NCBI GenBank assembly: GCA_963820795.1
Contig: CAWGBJ010000018.1
Span: forward strand, 62,001 to 126,000
Reading direction: 5' to 3'
DNA: 64,000 bases
Source: Roseiarcus sp963820795
Lineage (GTDB): Bacteria > Pseudomonadota > Alphaproteobacteria > Rhizobiales > Beijerinckiaceae
A program made the translations under genes and the position numbers. This document shows positions 25,017 to 34,779 of the stretch, piece by piece (the first letter of the stretch is position 1; every line of letters begins with the position of its first letter). The notes beneath the pieces were generated by a model that was not told the origin of the DNA, ran no database searches, and worked only from the letters and a program-made list of their open reading frames with translations.

Positions 25017-26152
25017 GCGGTCAAATCTCCTTCGCCATCGACGCCGTGGACGGGTCGGCCCGGCTCGGCGCTATCGCCACGCCGCGCGGCGTCGTCCGCA
25101 CCCCGGCCTTCATGCCGGTCGGAACCGCGGCGACCGTCAAGGCGATGCGCCCCGACGCGGTGCGGGCGCTCGGGACCGACATCGTGCTCGCGAACACCTA
25201 TCATCTCATGCTGGCGCCGGGGGCCGAGCGTATCGCTGCGCTCGGCGGGCTGCACAGGTTCATGAACTGGCCGCATCCGATCCTCACCGATTCCGGCGGC
25301 TTCCAGGTCATGAGCCTCGCGAAGCTCAGGAAGCTCAGCGAGCGGGGTGCCGTCTTCCAATCGCACATCGACGGTTCGCTGCACGAACTGACGCCGGAGC
25401 GCTCGATGGAGGTTCAGCGCCTGCTCGGATCCGACATCCAGATGCAGCTGGACGAATGCGTGAAGCTGCCATGCTCGCGCGAGGAAGCCGAAAGGGCGAT
25501 GCGGCTGTCGCTGCGCTGGGCCGAACGCTCCAAGACCGCCTTCGGGTCGCAGCCGGGCAGGGCGATTTTCGGCATCGTCCAGGGCGGGGCGGAAAAAGAC
25601 CTGCGCGTCGCGAGCGCCCGGGGGCTCGCACGCATCGGCTTTGACGGCTACGCCATCGGCGGCCTCGCGGTCGGCGAACCGCAGGCGGTCATGCTCGAGA
25701 CGATCGAGGAGGTCGCGCCGCATCTGCCGGACGACAAGCCGCGGTATCTCATGGGCGTCGGCACGCCCGACGATCTTTTGCAGTCGGTCAGGCGCGGCGT
25801 CGACATGTTCGATTGCGTCTTGCCGACCCGGGCAGGCCGGCACGGCCTTGTCTTCACCCGCCATGGGCGCCTCAACCTGCGCAACGCCCGCTTTGCCGAC
25901 GATCCGCGCCCGATCGATCCTTTGGCCTCCTCGCCGATGGCCCGGGACTACTCGCGCGCCTATTGGCGCCACCTCGTCAAATCCGGCGAGATCCTCGCCA
26001 TGATGGGACTGACGGAGATCAATCTCGCCTACTACCAGGATCTGATGGCGGGCGCCCGGAAGGCGATCGGCGAAGGACGGCTCCAGGCCTACATCGACGA
26101 AACCCGGCTGGCCTGGGCAGAGGGCGAAGCGGAGCGCGCACAGAGGCTCTGA
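25013..26152 (+). CDS. tgt: tRNA-guanine transglycosylase Tgt
   Basis: A 379-residue enzyme that exchanges guanine-34 for preQ1 in tRNAs with GUN anticodons. The catalytic region LTDSGGFQVMSLAKLRKLSE, the nucleophilic Asp in FDCVLPTRAGRHG and GIVQGGAEKDLR are conserved. The usual zinc-binding C-terminal CxCxxC is not obvious in the sequence I read, and after RHGLVFTRHGRLNLRNARFA the end resembles shorter alphaproteobacterial forms. The GTG start overlaps the queA stop by four bases. A strong hairpin lies 49 bp downstream. Confidence 0.95.
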   Translation: MSGQISFAIDAVDGSARLGAIATPRGVVRTPAFMPVGTAATVKAMRPDAVRALGTDIVLANTYHLMLAPGAERIAALGGLHRFMNWPHPILTDSGGFQVMSLAKLRKLSERGAVFQSHIDGSLHELTPERSMEVQRLLGSDIQMQLDECVKLPCSREEAERAMRLSLRWAERSKTAFGSQPGRAIFGIVQGGAEKDLRVASARGLARIGFDGYAIGGLAVGEPQAVMLETIEEVAPHLPDDKPRYLMGVGTPDDLLQSVRRGVDMFDCVLPTRAGRHGLVFTRHGRLNLRNARFADDPRPIDPLASSPMARDYSRAYWRHLVKSGEILAMMGLTEINLAYYQDLMAGARKAIGEGRLQAYIDETRLAWAEGEAERAQRL

Positions 26153-26200
26153 ATTTCGTTCAATCGCCGGATTTAAGTAGAGAGACGACAAGCGCCAATG

Positions 26201-26237
26201 CAAGAGGCGAGACTGCCGCAAGGCATCTCGCCTCTTG
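26201..26237 (+). terminator. Long hairpin after tgt (GCAA tetraloop), terminator candidate
   Basis: CAAGAGGCGAGA (26201-26212) pairs perfectly with TCTCGCCTCTTG (26226-26237). Inside, TGCC pairs with GGCA around a GCAA tetraloop, with a single bulged C at 26213. That gives 16 pairs in 37 bases. The outer flanks GACGACAAG and CTTGTCGTC could compete for pairing. There is no T-tract, so it may be a transcript-stabilising or processing hairpin rather than a classical terminator. Confidence 0.55.
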
Positions 26238-26592
26238 TCGTCGTCCTCGCATGCGCTCTATTGTCTCGATCTCTTTCTTCTTTTCCCGAGCGAACTATTC
26301 GCACTGGGGCCGAGACGATAGAGCGCGTCGTCCTCCCACAGACTTTACGGCCTCCGGCGCCAAATTCTCGGCGGCGGCCTCCTTTTCGCAGCGCCATTGC
26401 TAGTCCACTTTTTTGTTTGTGTCACGCGGCAAAGCAACCCAGCCATGCGATTTTTTTTCTGGCCCAGGCCCGGTTGGTCAAATGTTCCACGGAGGAAGCA
26501 AAAGTGCAGCGTCAGGGAAAGCTTCGCGCCGACTTCCGGCTATCCCCGGGATCGCGTAAAAGCCGCCTGCATGGCATCAGGGACATTCATCC
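26238..26592. other. Upstream region of eno, no gene seen
   Basis: About 350 bp between the hairpin and enolase without a supported reading frame. Short T-rich runs (ttttttgtttgtg near 26409, gattttttttctgg near 26450) stand out from the GC-rich background and may belong to the eno promoter region, but no clear -35/-10 pair is called. Confidence 0.35.
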
Positions 26593-27873
26593 ATGACCGC
26601 AATTGTAAATATCGTCGCCCGGGAGATCCTCGATAGCCGCGGCAATCCGACAGTCGAAGTGGATGCGGTCCTGGAGGACGGCTCGATGGGCCGCGCCGCG
26701 GTCCCGTCGGGGGCCTCGACGGGGACCCGCGAGGCGGTCGAGCTCCGGGACGGAGACAAGGGCCGCTACGGCGGCAAGGGAGTGCTGAAGGCCGTGGAAG
26801 CGGTCAACCGCGACATTTGCGACGCGGTCTCCGGCTTCGAGGCGGAAGACCAGCTCAAGCTCGATGAGACAATGATCGCCCTCGACGGCACGGCCAACAA
26901 GTCCCGCCTCGGGGCCAATGCGATCCTCGGCGTGTCGCTGGCGGTCGCCAAGGCGGCGGCGGAGGCGTCGGGGTTGCCGCTCTACCGTTACGTCGGCGGC
27001 CCGACCGCGCGCGTTCTGCCGACCCCGCAGATGAATATCGTCAATGGCGGCGTTCACGCCGACAACCCGATCGACTTCCAGGAGTTCATGATACTTCCGG
27101 TCGGCGCGCCGTCTTTCGCCGACGCTGTTCGCTGGGGCGCGGAGACGTTCCACGCGCTGAAGAGCGCCCTGAAGAAATCCGGTCTCAACACCAATGTCGG
27201 CGACGAGGGGGGCTTCGCGCCGAATCTTCCCTCAGCGGAAGCCGCGCTCGACTTTTGCGTCAAGGCGATCGAGGCGGCGGGCTTCAGGCCCGGCGACGAC
27301 ATCGTCCTCGGCCTCGATTGCGCCGCCTCGGAATTCTTCAACGACGGCGCCTATGTCTACTCCGGCGAGGGCAAGACCCGCTCGGTCGTCGATCAGGTCC
27401 AGTATCTCGCCAGGCTGGCCGACTCCTATCCGATCCTGACCATAGAGGACGGGATGGCCGAGCAGGACTGGGAGGGGTGGAAGCGGCTGACGCAGACGCT
27501 GGGCTCCCGGCGCCAGCTCGTCGGCGACGACATTTTCGTCACCAATACCGAGATCCTCGCCCGTGGGATCAAGGAGGGCGTCGCCAATTCGATCCTGATC
27601 AAGGTCAATCAGATCGGCTCGCTCACCGAGACCATGGCCGCGGTCGACATGGCTCACCGCGCCGGCTACACCGCGGTGATGTCGCACCGGTCAGGGGAAA
27701 CCGAGGATTCGACGATCGCCGACCTCGCCGTCGCCACCAATTGCGGACAGATCAAGACCGGCTCGCTGTCCCGCTCCGACCGTCTCGCCAAGTACAATCA
27801 GTTGATCCGAATCGAGGAAGAGCTCGGCGACCAGGCCCGCTACGCTGGGCGGGCGGCGATCAAGGCGTTTTGA
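26593..27873 (+). CDS. eno: Enolase
   Basis: A 426-residue glycolytic enzyme that interconverts 2-phosphoglycerate and phosphoenolpyruvate; also an RNA degradosome partner in some bacteria. AREILDSRGNPTVEVD opens the protein. The metal ligands lie in GLDCAASEF and TIEDGMAEQDWEGW, and the catalytic lysine region is NSILIKVNQIGSLTET followed by MSHRSGETEDSTIADLAV. Length and ends match the family. ftsB follows on the same strand, as in most Rhizobiales. Confidence 0.97.
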   Translation: MTAIVNIVAREILDSRGNPTVEVDAVLEDGSMGRAAVPSGASTGTREAVELRDGDKGRYGGKGVLKAVEAVNRDICDAVSGFEAEDQLKLDETMIALDGTANKSRLGANAILGVSLAVAKAAAEASGLPLYRYVGGPTARVLPTPQMNIVNGGVHADNPIDFQEFMILPVGAPSFADAVRWGAETFHALKSALKKSGLNTNVGDEGGFAPNLPSAEAALDFCVKAIEAAGFRPGDDIVLGLDCAASEFFNDGAYVYSGEGKTRSVVDQVQYLARLADSYPILTIEDGMAEQDWEGWKRLTQTLGSRRQLVGDDIFVTNTEILARGIKEGVANSILIKVNQIGSLTETMAAVDMAHRAGYTAVMSHRSGETEDSTIADLAVATNCGQIKTGSLSRSDRLAKYNQLIRIEEELGDQARYAGRAAIKAF

Positions 27874-27922
27874 GCGCGACGGCGGTAACCGGGTTTTAAC
27901 CCTTGCCGGCGAAGGTCGGCGC

Positions 27923-28246
27923 ATGGTCGTCAGAACGCGCCTGCGCTCGATCGTGCTGCCGATCGTCTTCTACCTACTCCTCGGTGTCGCGAGCGGCTAC
28001 CTCGTCTGGGGCGCTTCGAATGGCGAGCACGGGCTCAAGGCCAAAGTGGAGGACGACGCCGAGGCGGAGACCCTCAAAGCCGAGCTTGCCGACCTGAAGG
28101 AAGAGCGGGCGCGCTGGCAGCGGCGGGTTTCGGCGCTGAGCCCCGAAACCGTTGATCGCGACCTTCTCGACGAGGAGGCGCATGCCGAGCTCGATCGGGT
28201 CGCCAGGGACGAGGTCGTCATCTTCCTCGCCCAGCCCGGCCGGTAG
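27923..28246 (+). CDS. ftsB: FtsB/DivIC-type septum formation initiator
   Basis: A 107-residue bitopic membrane protein: a short basic N-terminus, one membrane helix (IVLPIVFYLLLGVASGYLVW) and a coiled coil (AEAETLKAELADLKEERARW). This is the FtsB form; the protein joins FtsQ and FtsL in the divisome. Its place directly after eno supports the call. Sequence conservation in this family is low, so the name rests on topology and neighbourhood. Confidence 0.82.
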   Translation: MVVRTRLRSIVLPIVFYLLLGVASGYLVWGASNGEHGLKAKVEDDAEAETLKAELADLKEERARWQRRVSALSPETVDRDLLDEEAHAELDRVARDEVVIFLAQPGR

Positions 28247-28530
28247 GGCGAGCTGTAACTCCCAAGCCGGCTTGCCGCTGCTTTATCGACGGGTTTCTTG
28301 CGAGCTGGCCGGGATCGCAGGTTCGCAGTAGGCAGGCGCGCCCGCGGTCGCGATGATTGGCGCCGTCTCTCGATGATTCCTACGATGGCAGCGGCTGGAT
28401 AATAAGAACAGCCGTTTTATATACCCCCTCACAACGAGACACGACAGTTGAATTCGTTGGCTCCCCTTGAAGTTGACTAATCCTTCGATTGAGCACAGCA
28501 TAGTTGTCGTGCCGCTGACGGCGTCGTGCT

Positions 28531-28962
28531 ATGAGCATTTTCTTAGAAATGGTCGGCCGGGGTTGGGATAATTTTCTCGCGCGACCAAATGGGCCCTTGA
28601 GTTTGCGGTTCTACGTCCAGCCGACGATGGCGAGCCTGTTGGCGCTGCGGGCCGGCATTCAGGACGCGAGGGAGGGGCGGCAGGGCTATCTGTGGGCGAT
28701 CCTTACCCGCCCGGAGAGGCGTTTGCAGTTGCTCCACGAGGGCTGGCGGGGAGCGATGACGCCGTTCCTTTTGGCGATTGTGCTCGACTGCGTCTACCAG
28801 CTCATGACAGTCCGGTTTGTCTATCCGCTGGAGCTCTTGTTCACGGCGACTGTGCTGGCGCTCGTCCCGTACGCCTTGTTGCGAGGACCCTTCAATCGCC
28901 TCGCGCGCCTCGTCCTACCGGCGGCTCGGGCGCCGCAGGCTGAGCCAGTTCCCAAGCGATAG
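28531..28962 (+). CDS. Conserved membrane protein, unknown function
   Basis: A 143-residue protein with two hydrophobic segments near the C-terminus (AMTPFLLAIVLDCVYQLMTV and YPLELLFTATVLALVPYALL). The N-terminal part, GRGWDNFLARPNGPLSLRFY, looks cytoplasmic. No named domain is recognised. A possible -35 box TTGACT at 28473-28478 lies upstream but lacks a clear -10. Confidence 0.6.
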   Translation: MSIFLEMVGRGWDNFLARPNGPLSLRFYVQPTMASLLALRAGIQDAREGRQGYLWAILTRPERRLQLLHEGWRGAMTPFLLAIVLDCVYQLMTVRFVYPLELLFTATVLALVPYALLRGPFNRLARLVLPAARAPQAEPVPKR

Positions 28963-28973
28963 AATTATTCGCA

Positions 28974-29309
28974 ATGGCGATCCTGGTTACCGCTCAATCG
29001 CAAACGGGAAGTCATCGTTGGATGTTGAGGGCTAGCGTTTCTCTAGCGATTGGTTTCGCGATTTCATTGGCTGGCCTTTTTGCGGCCAATGCTACGGAAC
29101 ACGTCGGAAGGTCAGCCGATCCCCATCATCACCGCTATCGTCACCAATCCATTCCGGCTGTCCGTGGCTCGGTCGCGACAACGGCGGCTTCGCCGGGCGT
29201 TCCGGCTGTCGCAAAACGTGCGACCTCCTTGCCGGTTCGGAACGACAGCGACGGGTTGAGCCGCAACCCGGAGGACTGCAACAAAGGCTGCCTCGATAGT
29301 AGTGAGTAA
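28974..29309 (+). CDS. Small exported protein, unknown
   Basis: A 111-residue frame with a signal-like hydrophobic stretch (VSLAIGFAISLAGLFAANAT) after a 20-residue start. A His-rich patch (ADPHHHRYRHQS) might bind metal. It ends with two cysteines (EDCNKGCLDSSE). No domain is recognised. It follows the membrane protein gene after 11 bases and may share its transcript. Confidence 0.45.
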   Translation: MAILVTAQSQTGSHRWMLRASVSLAIGFAISLAGLFAANATEHVGRSADPHHHRYRHQSIPAVRGSVATTAASPGVPAVAKRATSLPVRNDSDGLSRNPEDCNKGCLDSSE

Positions 29310-29335
29310 AGAGCCGCCCTTGAAGCGGCGCCGCA

Positions 29336-30780
29336 TCAGAACCTGATGCGCAGGCCGACGGTCGGATCGATGTTCTGGGTCTTGATGAAACCGCTGGCGA
29401 GGCCGCCGTAGACATTGGTGATCATCACGCCGCCGTACAGGTCGGCGCGGGCGAGCGGCTTGTAATCGAGCAGGAAAGAAATGGCCGACTGGCTGCCTGC
29501 GCATCTCGGGCTGCTGGTACCGGCGCCGGAGCCGGTGCAAATGGCGGGCGAGGGCAGGAAGTCGTTTTGAATCCCATAGGTGAAACTCGCTGCGGCGCTG
29601 AGGTCGGTGCGGATATCGTATCTTGCCCCGACCCAAAACGTGTGCATGACCTGATTGACTTCATAGTAGGTGGCGTTGACTTCGCCGGGCGGAACGAAAA
29701 TGCCGCGCGCGAGCGTGTGGAAGCCGTTTGGAAAGGCGTCGGACGGATTGGCGAGCCGGGCGTAGCTATAGCCGCCGTAAATTTCGGACCGATCCCATTT
29801 GTATCTGCCGGCCACGAGGAAAGCGGCGACATCGGCGAGCGTGGCCTGCAAAATCGAATTCGGATCGTATCCAGCCGGCAGTTCGCTTCCGCTGAAGGAC
29901 TGGAGAGACACCGCGTCTTTCGCGTATCGAACAACGGCGTCAGCCGAGAACCCGCCGAATGTGGCCCCGACCTGGGCCTCGTATTCCCCCATGGAGCCGT
30001 TTCCCAGGGCATAGCCGTTGCCGACCTGCGCCAGCCCGGCCACACGAAAGTTTCCAACCTCCAGCCGATATTGAAGCCCGGAATTGACGCGCACCAGCTC
30101 AGGGTAGCCGTATCGAGGAAACGGACCCGAATTGCCGATGAGCGAGAACGCATTCGATCGGGTGGGATCGTAGGCGAAGGCGGCGTCGTTCGAGAGCGAG
30201 ATCATGCGGCCGGCGGTCAGCGTGCCCCAGGTTTCGTTGCTGAGGCCCACGAATCCCAGCGAATTGTCCCACTGACCAGCGCGGCTCGAGTTCGCCGTTG
30301 GCGGTCTGATTGCGTGGGTGGACTGAGGTTGTTGTCGACGAGCGACTTGGGGCCGTTGTCCGGCAACAGCGAAAAAGGATTATAGTTAAGCTCGGCCGCG
30401 CCGATCAGCAGCCAATCGCCTCCGATCGGCTCCTCCATTTTCACGCCAACCGACGAAGCGCTCAAGGCGTTGGAAGACCAGGACCAACGCGCGCCTACGC
30501 TGGTTTTCTGGATGGTGTAGAAGACGCCCTTGTCATACCACTTCCCGAAGTTGACGCCCGCGGTGTCGTAGCCGTAGCCCAGGTCAATCGTGCCGTAGAG
30601 GGTGAAGCCGGCATAGCTGAGCGGACAGTCGGAAACCGAGGCGTTGAGCCAGTCCCAAACGCTGCTGAAGCAGCTTCGCGCGATGGGCGGCTCGGACGCC
30701 TTCGACGCGGGGAGATCCGCAGCCTGGGCGCAGCCGGCGACCCCGGCCATGACGATGAGGGCATTTGCAAAACGCTTCAT
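29336..30780 (-). CDS. Outer-membrane porin, one frameshift
   Basis: The N-terminal part starts at 30780 with a signal peptide (MKRFANALIVMAGVAGCAQA, then ADLP) and beta strands (SYAGFTLYGTIDLGYGYDTA). The C-terminal part ends with the porin signature PTVGLRIRF. They are in different frames: near 30311-30326 the sequence must shift so that THAIRPPTANSSRAGQWDNS and LGFVGLSNETWGTLTAGRM continue. With the correction it is a trimeric-porin-type protein of about 480 residues. Whether the shift is real or a base error in a C-rich run is unknown. Confidence 0.75.
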
Positions 30781-31150
30781 GCTGCTCGGCGATTCCGTTG
30801 ACCGCCTAAGTATTTAACCGCAACGGTCTAGTTCATATTGATGTCAGCTCGATTGACAAATCCTACGGTGACCTTCAACATATTGCCAGTCGACCCGCAG
30901 TTCTATCATGTTGATCTTGCCTGAGATGACAATTGAAGCTGATGGGTCCCTACTCGTCAACCTGGCGGTGCGCTCCCGCGCCATTGCTGGGTTCGGCGAA
31001 CCGGGTTACGTTCCCGCTCGAACTGCCCCTCACCGCGACGCTGCTCGCTCTCGCGTCGCCAAAACCAGTGAATGGTCGGGGCGACACATCAATCGGTCGA
31101 CTTGGTAGCCCGTCGAAGCTCATCAACACCAACCTGAAAGGCGTTAGGCG
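30781..31150. other. Divergent intergenic region between porin and peroxidase cluster
   Basis: About 370 bp between the divergently read porin and the gene at 31151. It probably carries promoters for both sides, and it is more AT-rich than its surroundings near 30800-30910. No -35/-10 pair is clear enough to call and no gene is supported. Confidence 0.35.
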
Positions 31151-31719
31151 ATGTCGGACACGAAGCGTGAGGATTGGTCGAAGCCCGCGGCGATGGCGAT
31201 CCCCAAGGGCGGATATTTCGAGGACAAGGTCGAGCAGGGGCGTTACGGCCCCATCTTCCCGAAGACCCCGGCCGGCTACGGCTTCTCGTCCTGGCGAAGA
31301 TCATCCCAGGCCGGGAAGAAGTCTTCTACAAATACGCCAAAACCATCGAGGAAACGATCGCCGCGCAGCCGGACGCTCTGGCCGTCTTGCAGCTCCATTA
31401 CCTGCGCTGGGTGCTCTTCCCCATCAACGGGGAAACCTACTTCATGTATCAGGGCATTTTCGACACCGACTTCGATAAATATACCGAAGACGCGGTGAAG
31501 ATATTCAGCATCACCGGCCTGCGGACGGTGTTCGAGAATCTCGAGGGTTTCCCGATGGACTGGCAGACCAACCCCGCAGCGTTCGTCAAGTTCGTTCGCG
31601 ATCACCAATGTCCGAGCTTCCTCGAATATGCGGAATATCCGTATGTGAGCGCCACTGAAATCAAGAAGGCTCTCAAGCTGAAGGCCGCGTTCTCGACCAT
31701 GCTCGACCAGATGCAGTGA
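31151..31719 (+). pseudogene. DyP-cluster protein with ferredoxin-like barrel character, one frameshift
   Basis: The ATG at 31151 begins MSDTKREDWSKPAAMAIPKG and runs to PAGYGF. Then the frame changes near 31284 and continues LVLAKIIPGREEVFYKYAKT to the stop at 31719, about 190 residues in all. The segment LHYLRWVLFPINGETYFMYQ followed by GIFDTDFDKY recalls the strand pattern (HFARWV..LLFESNFDG) of dimeric alpha/beta-barrel proteins found beside or within peroxidases. It opens a same-strand series that leads into the DyP peroxidase gene. Function is inferred only. Confidence 0.5.
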
Positions 31720-31848
31720 TTGCCGGGGACATCCAACATCGCGGCTTCGCGCTCGGGACGCCGTGCGGTCACGAAGTCGCCGCGCCGACGGCGCGTGTCT
31801 TGCGTACGGTCCAGATCAGACGAGCACGATACCGGGCACGACTGGAGG

Positions 31849-32256
31849 ATGATTTGGCTGACCAACCTCCCGAGAGAAATCCAGACCCTTATCGACAATC
31901 ACATCAACGGTTTCAACACCCAGAATATCGAGCTTTTCCTCAGCATTTTCGGGGACGACGCCATCATCATCGATGGCATCGCACCCTATCGCTGGTTGAA
32001 CCCGAATGCTCCGGCCAATTGGCTTGCTGACGTAGAAAAGTGGCGTAAGAACCTTGGGGTCTCGCACGAGCACATGTCGTACGAGATGGGGTTCTGGAAC
32101 GTGGAGGGCTCCCATGCGTACGCGGTCATCGCAGGGACGCTCGCGGTAACGATCAAGGGCCAAACCGTCGCGCGGACCGGCACCCTCGCATATACGTTTT
32201 CGAAGCACGGCGATGAATGGAAGATCGACGCGCAGGCGTGGGGGCGCACGTCGTAA
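31849..32256 (+). CDS. SnoaL/NTF2-like protein
   Basis: A 135-residue protein of the NTF2-like fold. REIQTLIDNHINGFNTQNIE followed by LFLSIFGDDAIIIDG is the typical helix-and-pocket start (SnoaL/DUF4440 style). It ends AYTFSKHGDEWKIDAQAWGR. Members act as small isomerases, hydrolases or binding proteins; no catalytic assignment is possible. The ATG at 31849 has TGGAGG just before it. It lies between the barrel-like protein and the peroxidase, so probably the same operon. Confidence 0.75.
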   Translation: MIWLTNLPREIQTLIDNHINGFNTQNIELFLSIFGDDAIIIDGIAPYRWLNPNAPANWLADVEKWRKNLGVSHEHMSYEMGFWNVEGSHAYAVIAGTLAVTIKGQTVARTGTLAYTFSKHGDEWKIDAQAWGRTS

Positions 32257-32319
32257 AGCGCTGCAGCCCTCATCACACGGCCGGGTCTGAGATCGGCAGA
32301 CTGACAAGGGAACGTCGCG

Positions 32320-33667
32320 ATGCTCGAATTCGACGACATTCAGCACTTCCTGCTGACGCGCGCCCCGGCGCTCAGCGGCGCGGTACGAATTTCTGTCGTT
32401 TCGCGACGGCGCCGGCGGCCGCGCCTGGGTGTCGGCGATCAAGGAGACGATTCGTTCGACGGCGTCGATGCGCGCCGGCATCGACCAGGACAAGCGCTGG
32501 GTGACGGCGGCTTTCACCTGGAACGGCCTGCGCGCGCTCGGACTGGACGAGGCTTCGCTCGCCTCTTTCCCGGAGGAGTTCAAGCAGGGCATGGCGGCCC
32601 GGGCTGAGATGCTCGGCGACGACGGCATCAACGCCCCCGAACATTGGGTCGGCGAGCCTCGCGAGCCCCGATCTGCATGCCATCGTCATCCTCTTTGCGC
32701 GCGACGAAGCGGAGCACGACCGGTGCGTCCTGGAGCACGGGAAGCTCATCGCCGGCTGCCCCGGCGTCGAGGTCCTCTCCGTGCTCGACCTCAAGGCGCT
32801 TCCGCCGTTCACCTACGCGCACGAGCATTTCGGCTACCGCGACAGGTTGTCGGAGCCGGCGATCGAGGGAAACGGCGTCGAACCGACGCCAGGGACCGGC
32901 GAGCCTTTGAAGCCAGGCGAGTTCATTCTTGGCTATCCCGACGAATACGGCTTCACTGCCGACAGTCCTGCGGCCCGAAATTCTCGCGCGGAACGGCGCC
33001 TTCATGGCCTATCGGCGGCTCGAGCAGCATGTGGGGAAGTTTCGCGAGTTTCTCCGCCAGCACGGCGACACTCCGGAGGAGCAGGAACTGATCGCCGCCA
33101 AGCTGATGGGGCGCTGGCGCAGCGGCGCGCCGCTCGTGCTCGCGCCCGAAAAAGACGATCCCGAGCTCGGCGCCGACGCGCAGCGAAATAACGACTTCAC
33201 CTACAAGGAGATGGACCCGCACGGCTATGCGGTCCCGCTCGGCTCGCACATTCGCCGGATGAATCCGCGCGATACGGCACACAACATGAATCGGCGCCGG
33301 ATGATCCGGCGCGGGGCGCCGTACGGGCCTCCTTTGCCGGATGGCGCGCCCGATGACGGAGTGGAGCGCGGCATCGCTGCCTTCGTCATCTGCGCGAGCC
33401 TCATCCGTCAGTTCGAGTTCGCGCAGAACGTCTGGATAAACGACCGGAACTTCAGCGAGCTCGGCAACGAGCGCGATCCGATCATCGGCGACTCAGGACG
33501 GCACGCTGGAATTCAAGATTCCCAAGCGTCCCATTCGCAAGACAATCCGAGGGTTGCCCGCCTTCACCACCGTGCGGGGAGGCGCATATTTCTTCCTTCC
33601 GGGCTTAAGGGCGCTGCAGTACCTGGCTTCGCTGCCCGATCGAAGCGCAGCGGTGGCGCAGGCTTAA
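32320..33667 (+). pseudogene. DyP-type heme peroxidase, at least four frameshifts
   Basis: Joined across shifts near 32378, 32655, 32970 and 33490, the product of about 449 residues is a DyP-type peroxidase. It starts MLEFDDIQHFLLTRAPALSG. GYRDRLSEPAIEG occupies the GxxDG site: the catalytic Asp is kept, but the final Gly is Arg. GEFILGYPDEYG follows. GSHIRRMNPRD carries the proximal heme His and distal Arg. IRQFEFAQNVWINDRNF and RGGAYFFLPGLRAL complete the family end. As read it cannot be translated in one piece. A second, C-terminal-only copy lies at 35847. Confidence 0.75.
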
Positions 33668-33689
33668 GGACAAATCGGGAGGATTCGCC

Positions 33690-34706
33690 ATGGGCGCATC
33701 AGGTTCTGCGCGCACTTACAACCAAAACCACGTCCCCCGGAAATATACGCAGGGCAAGCGGCGAGTCAGCATCTATTGGACGTGGAGCTACCCGTGGGAG
33801 TCCCAGCGCGACCTCACGGAGATGGACAATCGGTTTTCCACGATGACGGAAGTTCGCCGGGTGACCTGGCCAGCCTATGAGAAGCCGGAATGGAGCGCGG
33901 CGCAATTTCTCCAAGGTATCGCCGGTGCGCTGGAATTGTTTCACAGGTCGTCTCTCGACTTCCAGAAGATTACCGAAGACGTCACCGGCCATCCCGTCGC
34001 CGTGTTCCAGCGCATCGATCAGGCGGGTTATCGACTGCCGATCGATGAAAGGATATTGGCCGACACCGACACTCTGATGGTGTTCGGCCTCGACCACCTT
34101 GTTTCCGAGCAAACGGCGGCGCCGGAGGAAGTCGAAGCCATTCGCGACTGGCTTCAGCGCGACGGCACATGCCTCCTTTTGGCCCCCCATCACGATGTCG
34201 GCTTTTCGAGCGATCTTGAGCAGCGTCAAATGGAATATCTCCATCACGGCGACGCGCTGGTTCCGCGCCAGCAGCGCTTCGGGCAATACACGCGCTCGCT
34301 TATGACAGCCCTCGACGTGCCGGTGCACAATCAGTACGGGCTCCGCCCGGCGCTGGTCCGCGGCACGAAAGAGATCGCGCCGCTGACCGCGTTCAGGGAC
34401 ATCGACAGTCTCAGCCTGCTAAAGGATGTCCCGACCCTCAATTTCCATCTGCATCTGCCGCACTATGAGCTTACCGGCGCCGGCGCATCGACCGCGCGTC
34501 TCCTGGCGCGTCAGCCGATCGACCTTGACCGCCCGCACCCCTTCACCGCGGCCGGAAACACCGAGTTCAACTGCCTCATCTGGATTCCACCCAATGAAAA
34601 TCGGGCGGGAGACATCGTTCTTGTGGACTCCACGAATTTCATGACGCTTTTCGGCGGTACGGACAGCTTGGAATATTTTTGGCGCAATCTCGCGTTGATG
34701 AGATGA
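33690..34706 (+). CDS. DyP-associated protein of unknown function, copy A
   Basis: A 338-residue soluble protein with no signal peptide or membrane helix. Near residues 127-165 LMVFGLDHLVSEQTAAPEEV and AIRDWLQRDGTCLLLAPHHD resemble the open alpha/beta segment of glutamine-amidotransferase-like (ThuA/DUF4350-type) folds, but no catalytic Cys-His-Glu set is evident. The N-terminus is strongly conserved with copy B (57 of the first 68 residues identical by eye). It starts 22 bases after the peroxidase stop, behind GGGAGG. Function unknown. Confidence 0.7.
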   Translation: MGASGSARTYNQNHVPRKYTQGKRRVSIYWTWSYPWESQRDLTEMDNRFSTMTEVRRVTWPAYEKPEWSAAQFLQGIAGALELFHRSSLDFQKITEDVTGHPVAVFQRIDQAGYRLPIDERILADTDTLMVFGLDHLVSEQTAAPEEVEAIRDWLQRDGTCLLLAPHHDVGFSSDLEQRQMEYLHHGDALVPRQQRFGQYTRSLMTALDVPVHNQYGLRPALVRGTKEIAPLTAFRDIDSLSLLKDVPTLNFHLHLPHYELTGAGASTARLLARQPIDLDRPHPFTAAGNTEFNCLIWIPPNENRAGDIVLVDSTNFMTLFGGTDSLEYFWRNLALMR

Positions 34707-34779
34707 CAGGCCAGCGCGTCTTTGGTCCTCCGGATGCGACCCGCAAAAGCCGGCGGTCAGGCGGGCGGTTGCTGATTGT

